This document shows positions 58,329 to 64,000 of a stretch of 64,000 nucleotides of DNA, piece by piece. Origin of the DNA: Paenibacillus piscarius. GTDB lineage: Bacteria; Bacillota; Bacilli; Paenibacillales; Paenibacillaceae. Made by a program: the position numbers and the translations under genes. Numbering within the stretch: position 1 is the stretch's first letter; the number at the start of each line of letters is the position of its first letter. The stretch spans positions 1 through 64,000 of the forward strand of contig NZ_JAIEUI010000001.1 of NCBI RefSeq assembly GCF_022234545.1, given 5' to 3'. The notes beneath the pieces were generated by a model, which was not told where the DNA came from, searched no databases, and worked only from the letters and a program-made list of their open reading frames with translations.

Positions 58329-59875
58329 GCAGGGTGATTCCGTTTCGTTTCCTCCATGCTGCGGATCTGCATCTGGGCAGCCGGTTTGCCGGGCTTGCCC
58401 ATCTTCCGCAGGAGATACGCTCCTATCTCCGGGAGTCCACCTTCGCCGCCCTCGGGCGGCTTGTTGGCGTAGCTGTAGCACAGCAGGCGGATTTCGTAGT
58501 CATCAGCGGCGATGTCTACGATATGGCAGATGCCTCGCTCCAGGCCCAGCTCAGGTTCCGGGAGGCGCTGAATGAGCTGGGCAGCCACGGGATTCAGGTG
58601 TTCCTGATCCACGGCAACCATGATCCGCTGGACGGGCCGCGTCTGGCTTCCGCACCGCCCGGGCATGTCACGGTGTTCGGCGGCAGCGAGCCGGGGTTCG
58701 GCATCGCCCGCCGCAGGACAGACGGACAGGAGGTGGCCGTGGTCAGCGGAATCTCCTATCCGACCTCCAAAGTAACGGAGAATACAGCCTTAACCTTCAG
58801 CCGCCAGCCGGGAAGCCGGCTGTTCCATATCGCCATGCTGCACGGCAATGTAGACGGAGATCTCCAGCACGAGACGTATTCTCCCTGCACCCGTAAGGAT
58901 CTGATCAGCAGAGGATATGATTACTGGGCGCTGGGACATATCCATAAGCGCAGTATTCTGCACGAGCATCCGCCGATTGTCTATCCGGGGAACATTCAAG
59001 GAAGAAGGATTAAGGAGACCGGGGCCAAAGGCTGTTACATCGCAGACGTAAATGAGGAAGGGGCGGTGTCTCTTCATTTCCACGAGCTGGATAGTGTCCG
59101 CTGGCAGGTCTGTGAGCTCTCTATCGGGGGGCTGGCTGACGAAGCGGCATGGACAAGGGCCGTCGAGCTTGCGGTAGAGGAGATCCGGGAGAGTGCCCCG
59201 CAGATGATGACGGTGGTCCGGTTCCGGCTGACCGGGCGGGGCGATGTACATAAGGTGCTGGCGGAGAAGGGGGCTGTGGACGACCTGCTCTCCGAGCTGC
59301 AGCGGAGGGAAACAGCCCGCGCGGTGCGTAAGGATTATGCGGGGCTGGTCTGGACGGAGGGATTCTCCATCGAGACCGGGCTTGCGGTTGACCAGGAACG
59401 CCTGCTTCAGGAGGACAGCTTCCTGGGCGAAATGCTGCGGCTGGCCGGACGGTGCACGGAGAATGAGGAGGAGCTGGACGGGCTGATGGCTGCTGCTCTG
59501 CGGCCGCTGACGGAGAATCAGGAGCTGCGTCGCCTGCTTGCGGCAACCGGCAGCAGTGACAAGCTGGAGTGGCTGAGAAGTGCGGCGGAGCTGGGGATTA
59601 CGCTGCTGAGCGGCCTGGAGGAGTCTGGGACAGGCAGTAGCGGAGCAGCTGGGATTGACGGTTCCGAAATTGATGGATTAACAGACATTGCCGGGCTGGT
59701 GAGTGACGAGCTGGCAGCGGGCAGACCATCGGGTGCTAATGTGCACAAGGATATTGAGATGTATACAGGGAAGTCCGAAGGCTCTCTAGAGAGGTCAGCA
59801 CCGGGAGCAACGTCTGAGCTCGGCGATCAAGCGGCCGGGCGGAATCGTTGGCAGGAGCGGGGGGATGCGGAGTGA
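58325..59875 (+). CDS. yhaO: SbcD/Mre11-like DNA repair exonuclease (YhaO)
   Basis: 516-aa calcineurin-fold nuclease. Metal motifs: FLHAADLHLGSRF, ISGDVYDMAD, IHGNHDPLDGP, AMLHGNVDG and WALGHIHKRSIL. These match YhaO, a manganese-dependent nuclease that works with the YhaN ATPase. The last ~90 residues are a Ser/Gly/Ala-rich tail beyond the normal domain. GTG start overlaps the glycosyltransferase stop (GTGA), and its own stop overlaps yhaN in the same way. yhaM, present next to yhaON in Bacillus, is not in the window. Confidence 0.92.
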   Translation: MSRVIPFRFLHAADLHLGSRFAGLAHLPQEIRSYLRESTFAALGRLVGVAVAQQADFVVISGDVYDMADASLQAQLRFREALNELGSHGIQVFLIHGNHDPLDGPRLASAPPGHVTVFGGSEPGFGIARRRTDGQEVAVVSGISYPTSKVTENTALTFSRQPGSRLFHIAMLHGNVDGDLQHETYSPCTRKDLISRGYDYWALGHIHKRSILHEHPPIVYPGNIQGRRIKETGAKGCYIADVNEEGAVSLHFHELDSVRWQVCELSIGGLADEAAWTRAVELAVEEIRESAPQMMTVVRFRLTGRGDVHKVLAEKGAVDDLLSELQRRETARAVRKDYAGLVWTEGFSIETGLAVDQERLLQEDSFLGEMLRLAGRCTENEEELDGLMAAALRPLTENQELRRLLAATGSSDKLEWLRSAAELGITLLSGLEESGTGSSGAAGIDGSEIDGLTDIAGLVSDELAAGRPSGANVHKDIEMYTGKSEGSLERSAPGATSELGDQAAGRNRWQERGDAE

Positions 59876-62800
59876 AGATAGAAGCGGTGCAGATCGGCGG
59901 CTATGGCCGTCTGACCCGGCGCGAGCTTGAGCTGAGTGAAGGGATGACTGTGCTGTTCGGGCGCAATGAGGCCGGGAAAAGTACAACCCTGCAATTCATC
60001 CGGGCCATGCTGTACGGTATTCCAAGCCGGGCGAATCCTGCCGAACGGTATGAGCCGCTGGAAGGGGGGACCCACGGCGGGGTGCTGACGGCGCGTGACG
60101 ATGGCGGTGCACTATGGACTATCCGCCGTTACGCCGCAGGCGGTGACGGGCCGGGCCGGGTGGAGAAACTGCATGTTGCGGTCCGCCATGCGGATGGTCA
60201 AGCCGAGGAGCTGAATCAGGCCGAGCTGGAACGCCGTCTGCTGGGCGGACTCTCTGCGGGGATGTTCCGCCAGTTGTTCGCTGTCTCCCTGGACGAGCTG
60301 CAGGAGCTGGGGACGCTGCAGTCCGGGGAGATGAGCAGCTACCTGTTCCATGCCGGCATGGGCGGCGGCGGCGAGATCATGCGGGCTGAGAAGCGCCTGC
60401 TGCAGGAGGCGGAGAAGCTCTACAAGCCGCGCGGCAGGGTGCAGGAGGCCGCCAAGATTCTGCAATCCATTGACAAGCTGGAGCGCGAGGTTGCGGAGAG
60501 CCGCACCTATCTGCCCCGGTATAATGCGAATACGCTGGCGCTGGAGACGGTGGAGCAGAAGCTGTCGCAGATGAAGGCAGCGGGTGAGCTTGCCGCAGCG
60601 AAGCTCTCGAAGCTGCGTAAGGCACAGGAGATCCGCGAGCTGTGGCTGAAGTGGTGTGAAGGCCGGCTGGAGCTTACCGAGCTGCCGGAGATCCCGGCGT
60701 TCCCCGAGGACGGTGCGGAACGCTGGAGGGCGCTGGAGGCCGAGCAGCACAGCCTGCAGGGCTCGGTGCAACGCCTGGAACGGCAGCAGGCTGAGCTGGA
60801 AGCCGGGCTGGCCGCGAATCCGCCGGACCCTGTGCTGATGCAGCAGGGGCCGCTGCTTGAGGCGATGGACCGCAGGCGGAGCAGCTACGAGAATAAGCGG
60901 TCCGAGACGCTGCAGATCCAGGCAGAGCTGGCTGCGCTGCACGGGCAGCTGGAACACGTCCTGCGCGGTATCGGCGCAGGCTGGGACGAAGCGAAGCTGG
61001 CCGGCTTCACCGCCGCCGCGGCGGACCGCGAGGCCGCGCGCCGCTATGCGGCATCCTTTGCCGGATATGACCGGCAAATGGAGACCCGGGGCGCGGAGCT
61101 GCTGAGCCTCCGTGCCAAGATCGCCGCCGCAGACGCTGCGCTGCAGGCGGCGGAGCGCCAGCTTGCGCGCGAGCACGCAAGCGGCGAAGCGGACTTCGCG
61201 GGCCTCGCCGCGCGCAGCCCGCGTGAACTGCTGCAGCTGTGGGACGAGCTGCAGCAGGCCGCCGAGCGGTGGCGCGAAGCGCTGCTCGGCACGGGAGGCG
61301 GCGCGTCCGCCCCGCGCCGCAGTGACGCCGCCGGGGGCAGCCGCCCCGGCGGGAGCCAACGCCGGGCGGCACGCTACCGGCGCCTCCTGCAGGCGGGCGC
61401 AGCGCTTACGCTGCTGCTGCCGCCTGCGCTGTGGCTGACCGGCGCGCCGTCGGTCAGCGTATGGTCCGCGCTCGGCCTGCTGGCCGCCGCGGACCTGTGG
61501 CTGTGGTCCGCCCTGCGCGCAGCAGGGGCGGACCAGGCCCCGCCGCCTGCGTCAAGCGGCGGGGAGGCGGGCGCAGCCGCAGCGGAGATGCTGCGGCTGC
61601 GCGGGCTGTTGCTCTCCGGCGCGGAGCGGGAGAGCGGGGGCCGGGCGGCCAGCCCTGACGCCAGCGGGCTGGAGGCCGGGATGAAGGAGCTGCGCCGCCT
61701 GATGGAGGGCTGGAACGCCTGGCGCCAGCGCCTGGAGCGGTGCAGCGCCGAGACAGAGAGCTGCCGGACAGAGCTGGCCGTGCTGACCGGCCAGGAGAAG
61801 GTGCTGGCCGGGGAGATGGAGCAGGCCGAAGCCGGATTCACGGAGCTGGCCGCGCGTTATGAAGAATGGCTGCGCGGGCGGGGGCTGCCCGAAGGACTGT
61901 CGCCGGACAGCCTGCCGGATCTCTTCGCGCTGGCGGGGCAGGGCCATGAGCTGCTGCGCCAGGAGAGCAAATGGACGCAGCGGCTGCGCGGGCTGGAAGC
62001 GGAATGCGCCGCCTATGAGCAGGAAGGGATGAAGCTGCTGGCGGAGGCCGAGGCTGGACGGGCGGATCAGGAGGTTTCAGCTGACGAGACTGATTCCAAC
62101 GGATGGTTAAGCCAATCGGTAGCCGATTCCTCCGTGCCTCTGTCTGATCCCGCATACGCCGTTTCAGCCGATTCCTCCGCCGTCCCAGCTAATCCTGCAA
62201 ACGCCGTTTTAGTCGATTCCCCCGCCGCTCTCCTGACGCGGCTTACGCTGCGCAAGCGGGAGTGGGAGGAGCTGAAGGCGGAGCTCCTGCGCAGAGAGAG
62301 CATGGAGGTGCGGCTGGCTGAGGTGCGGGAAGAGCTTGCGGCAGCCCGCAGCGAACAAGCCGGATGGAATGAACGCTCTGGCAGACTGCTCCAGGAGGGC
62401 GGAGCACGGGATGGGGAGGACTTCCTGCGCCGCTCTGCCGCCTGGCTGAGACGGGCTGAATTGACGAAGTCCATCCGCCAGTGGGAGCTGGCGATGTTCG
62501 GCGGTTGGGAGGCGGAAGGCAGGGCCGAGCTGCTGAGCCTGCTTGAGCACCACGATGCCCGGGGGCTTGCGAACGAATGTCTTGCCGCAGAAGAAGCGGC
62601 AGCTGATCATGAGGAGGAGCGCAGCGCCTTGCTTCAGCAGCGCGGCAAGCTGCTCCGGGAACGGGAAGAGCTGGCTGAACGCTGCAGAGAAGATATGGCG
62701 CTCCAGCAATTGGAAGAACAGCGGGCGGCGCTGCGCCAGCTGGCCGGTCAATATGCCGTAACGGCGCTGGCGGCCGAGCTGATTGGACGGACACGGCGGA

Positions 62801-63210
62801 TCTATGAACAGGAGAAGCAGCCGCAGGTGCTTCAGCTGGCCTCAGTCTATTTCGCGAAGCTGACGCATGGGGAATACCGGCGGATCGTTATGACCCTGGG
62901 CCACAAGGAGCTGAAGGCCGAGCACAAGGATGCCGGCCTGCTGGACAGTGCCCTGCTCAGCCGGGGGACGGCGGAGCAGCTGTATCTGGCGATCCGGCTG
63001 GCACTGGCCGAGACGATGAGCAGTCAGGCGAAGCTGCCGCTGTTCTTCGATGATCTGTTCGTCAACTTCGACGAGCACCGGCTGCGCGCCGCCCTGGCGC
63101 TGCTGGGCGAGCTGTCCGCAACCCGGCAGATCGTCATGATGACTTGCCACCGGCATGTGGCTGAGGCAGTGGCGGAGCTGGTACCGGCCGCTGCTATTAT
63201 TTCCGTGTAG
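59872..63210 (+). CDS. yhaN: SbcC/Rad50-like ATPase YhaN
   Basis: 1112-aa AAA/SMC-type ATPase. Walker A FGRNEAGKSTTLQFIRAM is at ~30-45; the C-terminal lobe has LLSRGTAEQLYLAIRLALAE (signature) and Walker B LPLFFDDLFVNFDE, so the two ends form one ATP site around long coiled coils. Two hydrophobic helices at ~510-555 (ALTLLLPPALWLTG and VWSALGLLAAADLWLWSAL) interrupt the coils, as known for YhaN. It would bridge or load the YhaO nuclease. Coding bases around 61000-61700 are very GC-rich with Ala/Arg-rich protein. Confidence 0.92.
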   Translation: MKIEAVQIGGYGRLTRRELELSEGMTVLFGRNEAGKSTTLQFIRAMLYGIPSRANPAERYEPLEGGTHGGVLTARDDGGALWTIRRYAAGGDGPGRVEKLHVAVRHADGQAEELNQAELERRLLGGLSAGMFRQLFAVSLDELQELGTLQSGEMSSYLFHAGMGGGGEIMRAEKRLLQEAEKLYKPRGRVQEAAKILQSIDKLEREVAESRTYLPRYNANTLALETVEQKLSQMKAAGELAAAKLSKLRKAQEIRELWLKWCEGRLELTELPEIPAFPEDGAERWRALEAEQHSLQGSVQRLERQQAELEAGLAANPPDPVLMQQGPLLEAMDRRRSSYENKRSETLQIQAELAALHGQLEHVLRGIGAGWDEAKLAGFTAAAADREAARRYAASFAGYDRQMETRGAELLSLRAKIAAADAALQAAERQLAREHASGEADFAGLAARSPRELLQLWDELQQAAERWREALLGTGGGASAPRRSDAAGGSRPGGSQRRAARYRRLLQAGAALTLLLPPALWLTGAPSVSVWSALGLLAAADLWLWSALRAAGADQAPPPASSGGEAGAAAAEMLRLRGLLLSGAERESGGRAASPDASGLEAGMKELRRLMEGWNAWRQRLERCSAETESCRTELAVLTGQEKVLAGEMEQAEAGFTELAARYEEWLRGRGLPEGLSPDSLPDLFALAGQGHELLRQESKWTQRLRGLEAECAAYEQEGMKLLAEAEAGRADQEVSADETDSNGWLSQSVADSSVPLSDPAYAVSADSSAVPANPANAVLVDSPAALLTRLTLRKREWEELKAELLRRESMEVRLAEVREELAAARSEQAGWNERSGRLLQEGGARDGEDFLRRSAAWLRRAELTKSIRQWELAMFGGWEAEGRAELLSLLEHHDARGLANECLAAEEAAADHEEERSALLQQRGKLLREREELAERCREDMALQQLEEQRAALRQLAGQYAVTALAAELIGRTRRIYEQEKQPQVLQLASVYFAKLTHGEYRRIVMTLGHKELKAEHKDAGLLDSALLSRGTAEQLYLAIRLALAETMSSQAKLPLFFDDLFVNFDEHRLRAALALLGELSATRQIVMMTCHRHVAEAVAELVPAAAIISV

Positions 63211-64000
63211 TCCGGATCACGGGCTTGACACTGACAATCGTGATGCCGTGCTTCTTGCCGCCCGCCCCTCCTGCGGGCGGCTTGCCCTGCCCTGGCGGTG
63301 CAGACACAGGCGTGCGCAGCAGCATGACCACCCAGACCAGGCACAGGCCCCCGAAGATCGGGTAGAAGGTGCCCAGCAGGGAGCTGAAGCCGAACTGGCT
63401 GACCACATAGCAGATCAGCATCAGCAGCGGGGAGACCAGAGCCGGGGCGACCGGCAGCCGCTGCTGGAGCTGCACACTGACCCCGTAGATCCCTGCGATG
63501 AAGGTGCTGAAGATCTCCAGGAAGATCAGCAGCAGGAAGATCATCTGCACAGTGGGACCGAGCCGGAAGGCGATGTTGCCCATCGGGATCTCATATTGGA
63601 GGATGCCCGGCATTTGCGAGCTCATGGCGAAATGGGCCGCCAGCAGCATGAAGCCGATGCCGGCCCCGCCCAGAATGCCGCCGCGGATCAGCGCCCGCTC
63701 ATCATCGGTATGCCGGGCCAGCGGAACCAGCACGGCTTGGGCCATCCCGAGGTTGAAGGAAGTATAGAGCAACGGTGACATCCAGGCGGTGAAGGCGGTG
63801 TGATCCGTCGGCAGGAACAGGAAACGGTCGGCTCCCGGTACGCCCAGCGTATTGAAGACAAGGATCAGGGACAGCGTAAGCATTAGGGGCACCACCAGGC
63901 TGTTGAGCTGCAGAATGCCGGAGATGCCGCGTCTCAGCAGGATATAAGAGCCTATTATCGTCAGGAGCAGCCCTAACTGGTAAGGCAGGCCAAGATGCTC
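63197..64000 (-). CDS. YkvI-like membrane protein, C-terminal part
   Basis: 268 codons are inside the window and the frame is open at the right edge, so the N-terminus is missing. About seven hydrophobic helices are visible; FNLGMAQAVLVPLARHTDDE and GGILGGAGIGFMLLAAHFAM resemble the YkvI family of uncharacterised, amino-acid/Na+-symporter-fold proteins. The C-terminus is a Gly/Lys-rich cytoplasmic tail. It overlaps the end of yhaN by 14 bp on the opposite strand. Confidence 0.8.
   Translation of the reverse strand, partial: EHLGLPYQLGLLLTIIGSYILLRRGISGILQLNSLVVPLMLTLSLILVFNTLGVPGADRFLFLPTDHTAFTAWMSPLLYTSFNLGMAQAVLVPLARHTDDERALIRGGILGGAGIGFMLLAAHFAMSSQMPGILQYEIPMGNIAFRLGPTVQMIFLLLIFLEIFSTFIAGIYGVSVQLQQRLPVAPALVSPLLMLICYVVSQFGFSSLLGTFYPIFGGLCLVWVVMLLRTPVSAPPGQGKPPAGGAGGKKHGITIVSVKPVIRTTRK

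Noticed and set aside
59088..63200. Long antisense reading frames over yhaO and yhaN
   Set aside because: They are consequences of high GC and lack start signals or recognisable domains.

Overview
The window looks like chromosome of a low-to-moderate GC Firmicute, most probably Paenibacillus. This rests on gene content and protein similarity recognised by eye: tiny YjcZ-type membrane peptides, YtpB tetraprenyl-beta-curcumene synthase, YesL/DUF624 protein, CshA helicase, YhaO/YhaN pair, GltC-like LysR regulator, 6S RNA, strong AGGAGG ribosome binding sites with many TTG/GTG starts, and GlnR/CstR-type operators. No tRNA, rRNA, CRISPR array or prophage was seen.

Layout. 1-1.9 kb is an accessory patch: the 3' end of an IS3-type transposase, two tandem arrays of a 52-bp hairpin repeat, and between them a gene for a DUF559/VSR-like nuclease with a C-terminal helix-turn-helix. 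1.9-5.1 kb has an RNA methyltransferase, an O-methyltransferase and an MFS exporter. 5.2-8.8 kb is the haem operon hemE-hemH-hemY. 8.9-15.8 kb is a co-directional run (CapA, glycerophosphodiesterase, FAH-fold hydrolase, DUF92, TetR, ABC-F ATPase, TPR protein). 15.9-19.8 kb is on the minus strand (M42 peptidase, LapA-like protein, oligoendopeptidase F, two small proteins). 20-24 kb holds a cold-shock protein, an MFS protein, a sesquarterpene synthase and phosphofructokinase. 24.1-27 kb is a persulfide-response operon: a four-domain CoA-disulfide reductase/rhodanese/TusA/DsrE fusion with its CstR repressor and operators in the promoter. 27-36 kb carries a MATE exporter, a DUF4015 glycosidase-like protein, YitT, CshA helicase with a long structured leader, a YjcZ peptide, YesL, 6S RNA, a DUF1499 protein and thiol peroxidase.

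36-48.6 kb has a rhomboid protease, a GltC-like regulator, YugP with a MerR regulator, then amtB with a GlnR/TnrA box followed by a GlnD-like (DUF294) nucleotidyltransferase and a DnaQ-like exonuclease in one apparent operon; then a ResA-like thioredoxin, citramalate synthase, DNA polymerase IV, ferredoxin and a TPR-TM-L,D-transpeptidase. 48.6-57 kb includes pyrD-relQ-DUF309-rsmF-rsuA-HAD and a second, divergent RsmF paralogue. 57.2-63.2 kb is a glycosyltransferase-yhaO-yhaN operon with 4-nt overlaps; a YkvI-like membrane protein runs off the right edge.

The most interesting points are the repeat-flanked nuclease with compensatory changes between repeat units, the nitrogen-regulated amtB-DUF294-exonuclease cassette that replaces the usual amtB-glnK pair, the CstR-controlled fusion enzyme, and pepF with two in-frame starts that each have a strong ribosome binding site, the outer one adding a possible signal peptide.
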